From the NCBI GenBank assembly GCA_008729055.1, contig SDUX01000010.1:434001-498000 (forward strand): a DNA stretch of 64,000 nt. Direction: 5' to 3'. Below, in pieces: positions 9,881-21,922 of the stretch (position 1 is the stretch's first letter; each line of letters starts with the position of its first letter). This DNA is from Pyropia haitanensis (taxonomy: Eukaryota > Rhodophyta > Bangiophyceae > Bangiales > Bangiaceae). The translations under genes were made by a program, and so were the position numbers. A model generated the notes under the pieces. The model saw only the letters and a list, made by a program, of their open reading frames with translations. It was not told where the DNA came from and did no database searches.

Positions 9881-10013
9881 ATGCTCCGCCCCACCTCGGC
9901 CACCAGCGGCAGCCGCGCCGACGTGGTCGCCGACAGCCGCGTGCCGTGGGCGCTGCTGCTGTCGCCCGCCGCGGCGGTGCGGCCGCTCGACCCGCCGCCG
10001 CCGTCGCCGCCGC

Positions 10014-10044
<31 letters not shown>

Positions 10045-10260
10045 GCCGCCGCCGTCGTCGCCGCCGTCGGCGGCTGCCGGCGGCGCCCCCCCCCCCCCCC
10101 CGTCGCGCGGCGTCCGCCACCTCAACGGTGGCCGCCCCTGCCCCCCCCCCCCCCCCCGCGCGCCTCCCCCCCCCCCCGTGGATGGCATCGCCCGCTGTGG
10201 CACCTGCGGCGCCTACGCGGCGCCGACGAGCCGGCTGGGCGGCCCGGCCGTAGCGGCGGC

Positions 10261-10299
<39 letters not shown>

Positions 10300-10711
10300 G
10301 GCGGCGCCCTGGCTCCGCCTATCGTGCGCGCTGTGTGGGGGGGCGTCGGCGCCGGTGCCGCCGCCGCCGGCGGCGGCGGCGGCGGCCGCCACGGCGGCGG
10401 CGGCGGCGGCGGCGGCGGGCCGGTACGACCGGGTGGCGGCGGGGCTGCCGCCAGAGCTCCGGCTTCCCGCGTGGGAGGCGCCGGTGCGGCTGCCGGGGGG
10501 GGGGGGGGGGCGCCGGGGGGGGGGGGGGCGTGCCCCGCCGGTACTTGTGGGTGGTGGCGGTGGGAGGGGACGGCGGCGGCGTGCCCGCCGCCGCGGCTGC
10601 CGCCCTGACCGCCGCGTTTGGGGGCGGGGACGCCGCCGCGGCCGTGGTCGTCGCGCTCGTGGGGGGGGGGGGGGGCGTGTCGCTCGCCACCCCCGCCGCC
10701 GTCGCCACCGC

Positions 10712-10742
<31 letters not shown>

Positions 10743-13060
10743 GCCACCGCCGCTGCAGGGCGCGCCGTGGCCGCCGACGCCCTGGTCTGGTGCCCGCTGC
10801 CCGCGGCGGGCGCCGCCGCCGCCGCCGCACTCGACGCCGCGTGGTGGCCCGCCACCGCCGGCCGGGTGGCGGCCGCGGCGGCCGCCCTGGCCGCCGCCGC
10901 CGCCGCCACTGGTGGCGGCGGCGGCGGCGGCGGCGGTGGCGGCGGCGGTGGCGGCGGTGGCGGCGGCGCTGTCCGCGGCGGCGGCGGCTGGGAGCGCGCC
11001 GCCGTGGCCGAGACGGCGGCGGCGGGTGGTCCGCCGCGGCGGCGGGCGGTGGCCGCCCTTGCGGGGGTGGCGGCGCTCCTCGCCGCCCTCCCGGCTGTCG
11101 CCACCATCCCCGCCGCACGGGCGGTGGTGTTTGTGGATGCGTCCCCGGCGGCGGCTGCCGCCGCCGCCGACGCCGCGGGGTCGTCGAGGGGGGGGGGGGG
11201 CGGGTGGGGGAGGAGCGTGTCCCGGGGGGGAACGCCCTCGTGTTTGGCCACACCGCCCTCCGCCGGGGGCTGCTCGTCGACGTGGTGGGGGTGGTGGAGG
11301 GGGGGGGGGAGGGGGTTGGCGGCACCACCGCCGCCGCCGCCACCGCCGCCGCGACGGCGAGGGTGCCCCCGCCGGCCACGGCGGCCGCCGCGGCGGCCTA
11401 CCTGTCCCTACTGGCGGCTGTCGCTGCCGCGACGGGCGGCACCTTCCTTCCGCTGGTGGGCGAACCCCCCAGGGGGGACCCGCCCGACGCGGCCGCCGCC
11501 CCTGCCGCCCCCCCCCGCTCCCCGCTGGCGCCGCTGCTCGCCCGCCTGGACACCCCCGCCCTCCTCCGTGCGGCGCTCACCGTGCGCACCCCCCCGCACC
11601 TGGCCGCCACCGCGCCCGCCCACCCCGCTGCGTGCGCCGACGACGCACGGGGCGGCGCCGGCGGCGCCGCGGCGGTCGTCGCCGCCGCGTCGCCCGCCAC
11701 CACCTTTGTGGTGACGTTGGACCATGACGCCGCCGGCGGCGACGGCGACGGCCTGCCGGCCGCGGCGCAGGCGGCGGTGCGCGGGGTGGCGTTCCCGGGG
11801 CGCGGGGGGGGAGGGGTGGGCGGCGTCCTCCGCGTCCACACGCTCTGCCTCCGCACGTCGCCCGCGGCGGGGCAGGTGCGGGGGGGGGCGCTCGGGCGGG
11901 AGCTGGCCGTCGCTGTCACGGCGCGCCTCGCCGCGGCGGCGCGGGAGGGGGTGCCGCCGGCCCTGCCCACCGTGGGGTGGGCGGCGTGGGCCGACGCCGC
12001 CCGCGCCGCGCTGCTGCCGCCGCGGGTGTGGCGTGCGGCGCGGGCGGTCGCCGCCGCCGTTGGCCGCCCGCCGCCGCCGCCGCCGGCCATTGTGGCCGCC
12101 GGGCGGGTGGGCGAGTGGGTGGGCGAGCTGGCGGCCGCCGCCGCGGTCGTGGCGGGCGTGCCGCCGCCGCCGCGGCGGGTGTGGGCGGCCGACGGGGCGC
12201 TGGCTGCCGCGGTCGCCGCGGCGGTGCGGCCGCCATTGCGGGAGCTGCCGTCGCTGATGGCGGGCGCGGTGGGCGGGCCGCTGGGGCGGGGCGCAGGGGA
12301 GCTCCCCGCGTGGGGAGTGCCGCTGCCGCCGCCGCTGCCGCCGCCACCGGTGGCGGCGGGAGATTCTGCCACCGCCTCTGCCGCAGCTGACGTCGCGGCT
12401 GCCGCCGCTGCCGCGGCAGTAGCGGCGGCGGGTGGCCCCTGCGCGCCCGCCGCCGCCCCTGCACTGGGGGTGGCGCTGGCGGCTGCCTGGGCAGCGGGCC
12501 TCCCACCGGCTGCACTTGCCGCCGCGGCGGTGCCGTGGCTGCACACCATCGCTGAAGATCGGTCGAGCGGTGAGGCAGGCGTCAGCACCCGCCCATGGCC
12601 GGTAAAGGCGGTGCCGCGGCCGCTGGCGCACCTCAACGACATAGCGGGTTGGGGCGACAACCTGGCGGCAGTCATTGGCACCACCGCCGCCGCTGCCGCC
12701 GGCTGCGCGTATCTTCTCGATGCGGGCCTCCTCCTTGTGGCGTGGACACCGGACGCCGTCGCCCCCCGGTCACGAATACCCAATGCCGCAGCCGCCGCCG
12801 CCGTTGCTGCCGCTGCCGCCACTGCTGCGGCCATTGCCGTCGCCACCACCCGCCTGCACGTCGACCTACGGCGGGCGCGTCGGCGGTCGCCGCCGGTCGT
12901 TGACGTGGCCCTGCATGGGGAGGCTGGCTGGGCGACGTTTTGGGGGGTAGTGGCGAGCGTCGCAGGGGGGGGGGACCCCGTCCGAGTGCGAGCGTACTGG
13001 GGAGGGGTGCGCGCCGGGCTCACACGGGGAGGATGGGTGCCAACGGGTGCGGGTCGCTGA
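9881..13060 (+). CDS. SEC24: Sec24-like COPII coat subunit
   Basis: Cargo-selecting subunit of the COPII vesicle coat on the ER, by family. Conserved pieces appear in order. The pre-zinc-finger strand is LPxGxxxxP-like (SRVPWALLLSPAAA). A zinc finger follows with CGTCGAYAAP, then CALCGG after a poly-Ala insertion. A PELRLPAWEAPV segment leads into the trunk (RYLWVVAVGG), then NALVFGHTALRRGLL, the beta-sandwich signature LRVHTLCLRTS, helices, and a gelsolin-like LLDAGLLLVAWTPD. The N- and C-terminal parts are in one frame, but the trunk segment at about 10530-11190 is in another. The switches lie at the G16/G14 pair (10495-10510, 10515-10528) and the G13 run at 11188-11200. About 1060 residues, rich in Ala/Gly. 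The true start could lie upstream, because most Sec24 proteins carry a long disordered N-terminus. Confidence 0.85.
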
Positions 13061-13132
13061 CCGTCACACCGCACAACGCCTGGTGGGAGCGGCAAGGACC
13101 GCCCCTGTCGTCGTGTGCTTGAGCAGACCAGC

Positions 13133-13137
13133 AAAAA
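13133..13137 (-). terminator. Pol III terminator of tRNA-Ser
   Basis: AAAAA on the plus strand gives a T5 run on the transcribed strand, five bases past the tRNA 3' end. This is the expected RNA polymerase III stop signal. Confidence 0.85.
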
Positions 13138-13141
13138 GAAT

Positions 13142-13223
13142 CGCGCCCTGAGAGATTCGAACTCTCGCGGTGAAACACCACTAACTTAGCAGGCTAGCGC
13201 CTTAACCACTCGGCCAAAGGCGC
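13142..13223 (-). tRNA. tRNA-Ser(GCT)
   Basis: 82-nt class II tRNA without an intron. The acceptor stem pairs GCGCCTT with AGGGCGC, followed by discriminator G, as serine tRNAs have. Box A-like GGCCGAGTGG and box B-like AGTTCGAATCT are present. The anticodon loop CTGCTAA gives anticodon GCT (codons AGC/AGU), and a long variable arm of serine type follows. CCA is not encoded. A T5 terminator follows, and the 5' flank is AT-rich. Confidence 0.97.
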
Positions 13224-13679
13224 TGGTTCTGTTCCGATATTATCTCATCTGAATGATATTCAAAATATTCATCATATTCGTGTCCAGCCAAGCTGCGCCC
13301 AGTTGGATCGACTGATTCAAGCGATCTTGGCAGAAAACAGTGTGATATTTCCGTTGTCGGTCCCGTGCGCTCAGCTGACCCAGCGCTCGAGTCGCAGCCA
13401 GCAATGCAACTCGCTCGCCAGCCCCCGCTACGCGCGCTTCGCGTCGGCAGTTGGCCTGCGTGCCCTGTGGCGGCGAACGGTCGTGCACCCCAGCGGCGCG
13501 CGGCGGTGGGCCTCCAACCACCTGCCCAACACCTGGCCCTCGTCGCCTTCACGCTTGTGGTGCCCACGTGCGCAGGGTGGCTGGGGAGGACGCTGCCTTC
13601 ACTGCCGTCCGCACGGTTCTCTGCACCTCGTCCGCGTGCATTCTTTGCTTTGCCGTTGCGTTGCCGACCGCCGCTGAGG
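13224..13679. promoter_or_regulatory. Divergent region, tRNA-Ser / SKP1, with AT-rich tRNA 5' flank
   Basis: Positions 13232-13290 form an AT-rich island directly upstream of the tRNA. It includes a TAATAT element about 10-18 bases from the tRNA 5' end, in the way plant tRNA genes carry TATA-like upstream boxes. The remainder, to 13679, leads into the SKP1 ATG and shows no gene. Confidence 0.5.
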
Positions 13680-14878
13680 ATGACGGACATGGCGCCTGCC
13701 AATGACGAGACCATGCCGATGGCGACAAACGAGGAGGCGGCGGCGCCCAAGCGCATGATCACCATCCTGTCCCAGGACAAGGAGGCGTTTGTCGTGGAGA
13801 AGGGTGTGGCCACTATGGCCACGCTTATTGAGGATTTGCTTGCGGGTACGTCGTGTGACCACTGTTGGTGCCACGCTGAGGCGAGGCGTGGGCGCGTCGG
13901 TGGTTCGCGGCTTGGTGGTTGGATGTGCCGTTTGGTTCGCCTGAGGTCGGTGGCCCACCTATGGCATCGTGTCTGGGTGTCTGGGTGACGGGTTGGTTGC
14001 TCGTTGACTTTTTGAACTGTGCGGACTGGCCCGCGGTTGTGGGTGCAGCTCGTGCCTGAGGAGCTCTTGTTTTTTTCCATGCCCGACAATTTTCCCCAGC
14101 GAACCTGAGCTGATGTGTGAACGTGCTGGGTGATATGTTCTGGTGCTGTGCTGGCGCACTGTGTTTTCTTTGTGTGTTGTCCGTGCTCTCGGCCGTTTTG
14201 CAGACGTGGCGGACGGGGAGGACAAGATCCCGCTTCAGAACGTGGATGCCCGTATCCTGGCCAAGGTGATTGAGTACATGAAGTACCACTACAAGCTGAC
14301 GGAAACGCCGCAGCCCGAAGACGAGGTCCGCCGCTGGGACCGTGAGTTTGTTCGTGTCGACAAGTCCACGCTCTTCCACCTTGTTCTTGTACGTTCTTTT
14401 GAGCAGTTTCTGGCTCGGTGGACCTTGCTGCAGGGGCTCTGGTTGAACCGGTGTTATTTCGGTCTTTTGTTGGATGCTGTCTTGTCCGTTGTGCCTTTTG
14501 AGATTTGCTCTTTTGCACGTGTTGTCTCCGCCTTGGCAATGTCTGGTCCGCTTGCTGGGGGCTGCTCGAATTGACACTTTCGTCTCCTTGTGGTTGCTGC
14601 CTTGATGTTGGTTGGCTCGTGACGCGTTGGCCGTGTGGCATCGGCGACCATGTGGCACCGTGTGTGTACGCCTACCCTTTCTTGTTGGCGGGGTCTTGCA
14701 GGCTTCCAACTACCTCAACATCCAATCCCTGCTGGACCTGACCACCCAGACGGTGGCGGAGCTCATCAAGGGCAAGACCCCAGAGCAGATCCGTGCCGAG
14801 TTTGGCATTGTCAACGACTTTACCCCCGAGGAGGAGGAGGAGATCAAGCGGGACAATGCGTGGTCCGAGGACCGCTAA
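13680..14878 (+). CDS. SKP1: SKP1, SCF ubiquitin-ligase adaptor, three exons
   Basis: Links F-box proteins to cullin-1 in SCF E3 ligases. Exons are 13680..13845, 14204..14388 and 14702..14878, giving 175 residues. Introns are 358 and 313 nt with GTACGT donors and GCAG acceptors, and they are T/G-rich unlike the GC-rich exons. The N-terminal POZ-like fold contains [18 protein letters not shown] and [18 protein letters not shown]. The C-terminal helices contain [19 protein letters not shown] and the near-invariant [19 protein letters not shown] followed by DNAWSEDR, the F-box-binding end. Length is slightly above the usual ~160 because of an acidic Ala-rich N-terminal extension. The start gives [10 protein letters not shown]; a second in-frame ATG lies 9 bases on. 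Each exon is in one uninterrupted frame. Confidence 0.98.
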
Positions 14879-15369
14879 GGACTCGTGGTGCGCTCGTCGT
14901 GTACCGCGTGCGGTTGGCCGACTGTGTTGCATGTTTTTGTACTCCCCCTCGGACCTCCGCCGCGTGCCACGCTCGACCGACCGGCCGGCCGGCGTGGGGG
15001 TGTGCGTGGCGAGTTCGGGCCCAACTCTTTTGGGTGCTGTTGATTTGGGATGTGGTGCCTGGTGGGGCTCCCTCTGTATCGAGTGAGTGTGTGTGTTATC
15101 GTGAGTGTTTTTTCTGCCGGGCGGGTGTGCGGGCCACGGTGCTGCGCTGGACGATGGTGGGTGTGGCCATCAGTCATCTGTCGTGTTAATCGTGTTGCCA
15201 CCCGCCCCCTGCGGGCGCACTCCGTCTGCTGCACCCCACTCTGCCAGCCGGCCGCCCTCGACGAGACTCTCCCTCCCCCCCCTCCCCACCGTCTGCGCTG
15301 CCCTCTTCTTCCGACTCATTGTGCGACCACGCGCTCCTCCAGTCAATGGAACCAACCCAAGACAGTAAG
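14879..15369. other. Convergent spacer, SKP1 / RWP-RK 3' ends
   Basis: The first ~300 bases are G/T-rich on the plus strand, like a SKP1 3' untranslated region with several TGTGTTG-type stretches. The last part belongs to the RWP-RK 3' end. No gene was seen. Confidence 0.5.
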
Positions 15370-16056
15370 TTAGATGAGGAAGGACGCCTGCCCCGCGGTG
15401 GCCTCTTCGACCACCGCGCGGAACTCTGCCTCCAGCCCCACCAGGTCGGCGTGCAGCCGCGCAACGGCGAGCGACGGCCGTCGGCGGGCGGCGGGCGGCG
15501 CGAGCGCCGCCGCGAGACGCCGCCGGCGGTCGTCCATCCGGCGCTTGAGGTTGCGGAGCTTGCGGTTGGGCCAGTGCCGGATGCCGTGCGCGCGGAAGAT
15601 CTTTTTGATGAGCGTCACGCACACGCCGAGGGCGGTGGCGAGCTCGTTGCGCGTGAGGAGGAAGAAGGGGAGGAGGTCGGGGAAGGCCATTGCCGCGAGC
15701 ACCTGCCGCTTACTGACCCCCGCCAGCCGCCGCCGCAGCGCCAAGAGGAGCTCCCCGGCGGGGGGGGGTTCCGGCACGTGCGCCACAACCGCGCCAGACG
15801 GGAGGATGGTGAAGGAGGCGAGGTGGATCTGGCCGCCGGCGAGCCGCCGCGCGCCGCGGGGGACGGTGAAGGGGCCCGCGAGCAGCGCGTTGGTGCCGTC
15901 GGCGAGATAGAGCGACGCGGCCGCCTCGGCGGCAAACGCGGGGGCGGCGACGCCGTCGCCGGCGAGGAAGGCGTGGAGCGTTTCGTAGGTGCTGTCGACG
16001 GGCACCTCGAGCATGCGCGCGGGGGGGAGGGGGGGCGGGGTGGGCGGCGGCGGGGG

Positions 16057-16133
<77 letters not shown>

Positions 16134-16922
16134 TGCCACCGCCGCCCCCATTGCGCCCACCTCCGCCACCACCGCCACCGCTGCCGTTCACAGCACCCCC
16201 ACCCCCTCCTCCTTCCCCTCCCCTGCCAACGGCGCCACCACCACCGCACGTCGTGCTCGCCACCGCCCGCGCGGCGGCGGCGGCGGCAACGCCGTCGGCA
16301 CCCCCGTCGGGCGCTCCCCCCTCCCCTTCCCCGCCATCGTTGCCTGCCGTGTCGGTGCGCTGCGTCACCCACACGCCGCGGGAGGACTGGATGGCCAGCT
16401 CCAGCTCCCGGTGGGGAGCCGCCGCCGCTGTCGCATCGCCGCCGCCGCCACCGCCGCCGCTGCCGCCGCCAGCGGTGTCACCCCCTCCTCTACTGCCGCC
16501 GCCGCTGCCGCCCTTCCGGTCACCGGTGCCCCTTCCGCCTGCAACGGCACTACCGCCGCCAACATCCGCACCCGCCGTCCCCCTCCCATCCCGCTCCCCG
16601 TCACCCGCCGGCGACGCGGCCGGCGCGCCCGCCGGCGATGCTGGCGCGTCGGTGGCTGCCGCTGCGGCGGCTGCTGCGGCGGCTGCGGCGGCTGCTGCAG
16701 CGGGCGCCGCCCCTCCGCCTCCGCCTCCGCCTCCGCCTCCCCCCCCCCCCCGGCATCACTCAGCAGCAACACAAAGCGGTACAGCCGCGGCGGTACCCCG
16801 GGCCGCCCCGGCTCGGCGGCGTGCGCCATCAGCGCGTCGGCGAGGGCGCGGGAGGAGGACGTGTCAAAGCCCTTGTCGCCGCCACCGCCGCTGCCGCCGC
16901 CGCCGCCGCCGCCACCGCCGCT

Positions 16923-16960
<38 letters not shown>

Positions 16961-17206
16961 TGCCTCTGCCGCCGCCCGTCTTGCCGCCACCCCCGGCAGC
17001 CGCCGCCGCGGGCGCACTCAAGGCGGTGCCCGGTGTCGCCACCGCCGGCGCCACGGCGCTTCCCCCGGCGGCAGCGTCACGAGCGCCGTCGGCTGGTGGG
17101 CTCAAGGGACGACCACCCCCTTTGCCATCACCGCCGCCGCTGCTGCCACGGTTCACTGTCGGCGTCGCGAGCGGCGTCCCTCCATCCGGCGGGGCCACAT
17201 AGTCCA

Positions 17207-17237
<31 letters not shown>

Positions 17238-18929
17238 CTCCTCGTCGTCATCCTCGTCGTCCTCGTCGGTGGCGTCTTCCCCGTCGGTCGAGGGCGCCGT
17301 CGCCGCGGCGGCAGCGGCAGCGGCGGCGGAGGTCGTCGCAGCAGCGGTGGGCGCGGCCGTCGCCCCGCTCCGTCCGCCGCCACCACCGACGTCGCGCGGC
17401 GGGCCGTCCATCGTGCGGCCCGACACGCCCGCGTCGGCGCCTCCCAACGGGCGGCCGCGGCGGGCGCGACCGTGCCCGCCGTGGCCTGCCGGCGGTGGGC
17501 CGCCGATGACACCCGCGCCCGCTATCGCACGGGCGGCGCTTCCACCCCGGCCGCCCACGGAGTCGACCGTCCCACCAGGGGTGCCCGCCGCTACAGCCGC
17601 GGCTGGGAGACCAGTCCATGGTGGCGGGGACACCCCCGCCCCGGCGGAAGCCGGCCCGTCGCCAGGATAGCTGCCGCCACCAACACCCACCCAGCCGCCA
17701 ATGCCACCACCCGCCCAGCTGCCGGCACCTCCCATCCGCGACGGGCGGCCGCCACCACCGGCGCTGGCAGCCCGTCGTGACCGTTTGGCATCCGCCGCCG
17801 CGGCACCGTCGCCGCCGCCGCCACCGCCGCCGCCGCCGCCACCGCGGCCACCGCCGCCGCCGCCGCCACCACCGCGGGCGCCCGCCAAGCCCACTGTTGC
17901 CGCCGTTACGGTGACGGCGCCACCCCCCGCGGGTGCGTGGCGGCGGCCGCCGCCATCATTCCCACCTCCCGCGCCGCCGCGGACGCCGCCAATGCCGTGG
18001 CTGCCACTGCCGGCACCGGGCATCGAGGCGACGTGGCCGGCGGCGCGGTCGGCGCTGTCGGCGCGCCCACGGCGGCGCTTCCACCCCTTTTCCGCCTCCA
18101 CCCCTCCCTCCGCCTTTACTTGGGCGTGCAGCAGTGGCGGCGGCGGTGGTGCGGCCGCTCCGCCGACGCCGCCTGCCCTGTCGGCGGGGCCAGCCGACAA
18201 CAGCGCCGCGGCCGCCGCTTCGCCCGCGTCGACGACGCCAGCAACCTCAGCGGCGCTGGGGAGGAGGTCTACGGCGGACCCCGCGCCGCCGCCGACGAGC
18301 AAGGGTCCCCCGTATACGCCAAACGCGGCAAACGCGTCGTACGGGTCCGCACCGACGGCGTCGTCGACGGCAGCGGCGGCGGCGGCCGCAGCTGCCGCAG
18401 CCGTGTCGTGGTCTCCCACCGACAGCGGGGAGACGGTGTCGAGGAGGTAGGAAACGCCGAGCGCCGCGTCGTCGCCATCGTCGTCGCCGCCACTCAACAT
18501 CAGCCGCCGGTGGCCCTCGCCGCCGCCGCCAATGCCGCCACCAACGCCACCGCCGCCGCCACTGCTACTGCCACCGACGCCGCCGCCGCCGCCACCGCCG
18601 GCCACCCCCCCTACGAGGCTCTCCCGCCGCCCCGGCGACAGTGGCGAACCGACCCACCCCCCCCCTCCGAGGCGCCCGTCGAGGCCCAGGTCCGGCCCCA
18701 GTGCCCCACCGCCGTCGTCGTCTGGGTCACACAGGCCGCCCATCCCCAGCGACGCCCACATTCCCATTGCGTGGACGGCGGCGGCGTCGCTAACGGGCGG
18801 CGGCGGCGGCGGCGGCAGCAGCGGCGGGCCCCGGGGGGGGGAGCCCAGCCAGCCCACCCCGGGGGAGGCCCCGCAGCCGCCGCTCCCGCCGCCGCGGTCG
18901 CCGCCGCCCCCACCATCCCCCGTGTTCAT
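15370..18929 (-). CDS. RWP-RK domain transcription factor
   Basis: Putative DNA-binding regulator of about 1186 residues. The diagnostic block is near the C-terminus (about 15500-15680): LLPFFLLTRNELATALGVCV, then IKKIFRAHGIRHWPNRKLRN. It fits the RWP-RK pattern of a helix followed by GVCxTxxKKIxRxHGIxRWPxRK, with RHWPNRK where RWPxRK is usual. A basic, Leu-containing helix follows and the protein ends SFLI. The rest is Gly/Ala-rich, with an acidic DEDDEDDDEEDD-type tract near 17210-17290, which could act as an activation region (inference). One frame switch occurs near the C13 run at 16739-16751, after the LYRFVLLLSDAGG segment; one missing base reconciles it. Downstream HRELELAIQSSRGVWVTQRT is clearly protein-like in the new frame. 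The start MNTGDGG was chosen at 18929, but the frame stays open to about 19100. RWP-RK proteins regulate nitrogen response or gamete fate in other lineages; the role here is unknown. Confidence 0.84.
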
Positions 18930-21922
18930 GTCGCCGACAAGGTGACCGGCCCACGGTGGGGATGGCGGGCGGGAGAAAGGGCGCGGGCGGCAGAGGGAGG
19001 AAGGGGAGGGGCTCCTCGCTTTGCAGTTGGGGTGCGCCACCGACCACCACCCGCACCGCCGGGTGGCGGTCGGGCCCTGCCTCGCTGCGGAGGCCGCCAC
19101 GAAGCGTTACACGGTTGTGGGCGCGCGCGAACGGTGCGGACAGCAGCAGAGTGGGAACGCGCTGGGGGGCAGCTGGGGCTACGGCGGCTCCCCCTTGGCG
19201 ACGCAGACAGTCGCGGGACCGCGGTCCCGGCGACCGGGGGGGGGAGCGGCGTGCTTTTGGGTGTGGGTAGGGGTGGCGGGGGGTGGGGGGAGGGTGGCGG
19301 GGCAGCACCGCCCCCCCGGCGCGGTGCGCTCCGTTTTCCCCCCTACCTCCCCTCCCTCCCTTCCGCCCCCCTCCCCGTCTTCCTCTCCTCGCTGGGATTT
19401 TATCGGTGGTGCCTCCCCGCCGCCCGCGGTGCACCGCCTCGCGCCGCCGCTTTCCTCCCCCCACACCTGCGCACACGCCGTCCTGCCGGGTATGGCCGAC
19501 GCCGACGCCCGCGCGGGGAGATCGCCCGCCAACGGTGCCTCCCCTTGCCGCTCCTCCTCACGGCGCGCAAGGCCGCAACTGTGCCCCCCCCCTCCCCGCC
19601 CCCGTCCCTCTCCCCCATGGATGGGGCCACCGCCACCCACAGCGGCGGATTCAGCGAGGGGAGGGCGGCCCCGGCCAGCGCTGGGGTGTGACGAGGACTC
19701 TTCCGCCCCGTCCGGCCTGCGGGCACTGGCGGGTGGACGGCGGCAGCGGCAGCGCCGCGTGCTACGCGCCCGCGGCAATCTGGCTGGCGCGCCACCCTCC
19801 CCCCGCGCTGCTCCCCCCCGGGGTCAGTCGGCCCCGCCGCCGAATGGCCAGACGGTGGCGGCCGAGGGGGCGCCGCCGCCCCACCGTCGGCAGCGGTGGC
19901 CACCTCCGCCGCTGTCTGCGGGCAGCCACCCGCAGGTCCGGGGCAGCGTGACGGCAGCGGCGACGACAGAGGTGGCGGCGGCGGCGGCGGTGGCAGGCCG
20001 CAGCGGGAACCACCCCCGAGGCGCACCGCGCACGCTGCCAGACGGCCACAGCGGCGGCGGCCGCCGCGCTCCCCCAACCCCGAGCATCCCGACTCGGGTG
20101 TGGCGGCGGCAGCCCCGGTGGCCTGTTTGAAGACCCCCCGCCGCCGTCCTCTCCTGGGGAACCAGCGCGCCAGAGGGGGAGAGCAGCCAAGATGGGGCCG
20201 GCCACCCTTGCCCCTCCCCGCAGCAGCAGACCCGCAGCTCCGCCTCTTTCAATCTCCTCACCACGGGAAGAGGGGGGGAGGGGGGGCGGCCGCAGCAGCG
20301 GTAGCAGCAGCGGCAGCACCGGTGGTGGACGGCGGCACCAACGCCGCGCACCCGCGGCGGCCAGAGCGGTGCGTGCACGGTAAATGCACGAAAAGGGGGG
20401 GCGGGAGGGGAGGGGGGGGAAGGAGCGGGGGGCAAACGCTCGCCGCCGCCACCGCCGCTGCCGTCGGCACCGCCGCCGACGCCGCCGTCGCAGGCGGTTC
20501 CGTGCGTGGGGGTGGGCGGGACGGGGCGGGTCGGCCTCCCCCCCGACAGGAAAGACGGCGACGGCGGATCCGTCTGCCCGCCGGGTGGGGGGCTCCATCG
20601 GGCATGCACTCGAGACCACCTCCCCCCCCCCCACCACCGACCGGCACTGTGCCACCCACCAGCACCGTGGCGGAGGGCACGACGCACCGCCGTGGCCGCG
20701 CGCTTCCCCGCCGCCCGCCCAGTGGCGGCGGGCAGAGACGAGCAAAGAGAGCAAAAAGGTAGGCAGGGCGCCCACTCCCATCCCCCCCCCTCCCGCTCCC
20801 ATGACGCCACACCCACTGCGCGAAAAAATCTCGCGCCGCGCGGGGGCCCTCCTGTCGGCTGCATGGGAGCGCTATAATACAACACGGACGGCGGTGCGCA
20901 CGCGCGCGTCGCAGGCGCTCCCCTGTTCCGCAAGAACACTTACAGTAGGAGCAGGGAGGCCCTCGTGGTCACGGTCGACAATGGCCCAACGACCACAACG
21001 ATCGACCAGGCAAAACACAGTGTGCCTCAGTAGCCCCCTCTCTGATCGGTGAGGCACGCAACGGATGTCGCTTGTGGGGAATCAAAGCCCCCTCGTGCAG
21101 CACTTTTTAGTAATTAGAAAGACAATCGATGGTAAAATACAGAATAAATCATGAGTTTAGACGCACGAAAAATACGCAATGGTAATTGCAAACGATTTAA
21201 AGAGCGGGTCCAGGAATGGCGACACGCTGTTGCTTGAGCGAATGACTGTCAGCTGGTGCACTTAACGTACGTGCGCGTCCATTTAGGCCGTTCGTGGTGG
21301 GACTGGGCGGCGTCCGCCGCTTCCCCGCGCGGCGGCAGGCTGCGGCAAAAAGGCGCGCGGGCGCCAGCCGCCACGTGTGGCGCCCCCGCTTGGGCGGGGG
21401 CGGCGTGCAGGGGAAACAGCGCGCGTGTGGGACGCCGCGCGGCCGCACCCCCCCCCCCCCCCTCCCACGCGCACCGCCCGCTCGGTCGGCCGCCCGGTCG
21501 GCCACGCGCCTGCGCCCGCCCGCCCGCCCGCCCCCGACCGCTGCCGCTCCCTTGGTCCCCGCCGCTGCCGCTGCCGCTGCCGCGGCCGCGTCGCGGGGTG
21601 GTCGGTCGGGGGGGTTCCCCCCCGGCCTGGCGGGTCGCGTCGACCGCCTCCCCCTCCCCCCCCCCCCCTCCCCCTTGCTACCCCTGCTGCCCTTCCTCGT
21701 CCTTGCACCCCCCTCTTGTGGCTCACCGGCCTTGACCTGGGGGGCGCGCTCCCCCTTCCTGTCTTTCTCCCTGACTTGTGCTTGTCCCACCTACGACGCG
21801 CTGGCCGTGGGGGTCACTGTACGTTGGCCACGCCCCCTCCACCACCCTCCCCCCACCCCCGGTGCCGGTCCCCCCCCACCGCCACCACGCCTCGTCGGGG
21901 CGGGGCCGCGGCCCGCGGCGCC
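18930..21922. other. 3-kb divergent intergenic region, RWP-RK / SWI3
   Basis: No supported gene. The sequence is GC-rich with scattered C and G runs. Open frames on both strands encode only Pro/Arg/Gly-rich peptides. A TATAATA-like string occurs at about 20873. A marked AT-rich island lies at 21090-21215 (listed separately). The stretch presumably carries both 5' untranslated regions and promoters. Confidence 0.45.
21090..21215. promoter_or_regulatory. AT-rich island upstream of SWI3
   Basis: About 125 bases of AT-rich DNA (TTTTTAGTAATTAGAAAG, TAAAATACAGAATAAATCAT and similar) lie inside a GC-rich intergenic region, ~700 bases before the SWI3 ATG. It encodes nothing recognisable and matches no tRNA, U6 or box C/D snoRNA pattern that I could see. 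It may be a nucleosome-free promoter element. Confidence 0.35.

Noticed and set aside
16060..16140. CGG/CCG repeat as an independent gene or regulatory element
   Set aside because: Microsatellite encoding poly-Gly within the RWP-RK protein.
19021..20939. Long open frames on both strands between RWP-RK and SWI3
   Set aside because: No recognisable motif; composition is that of translated GC-rich repeats and no start context or conserved block stands out.
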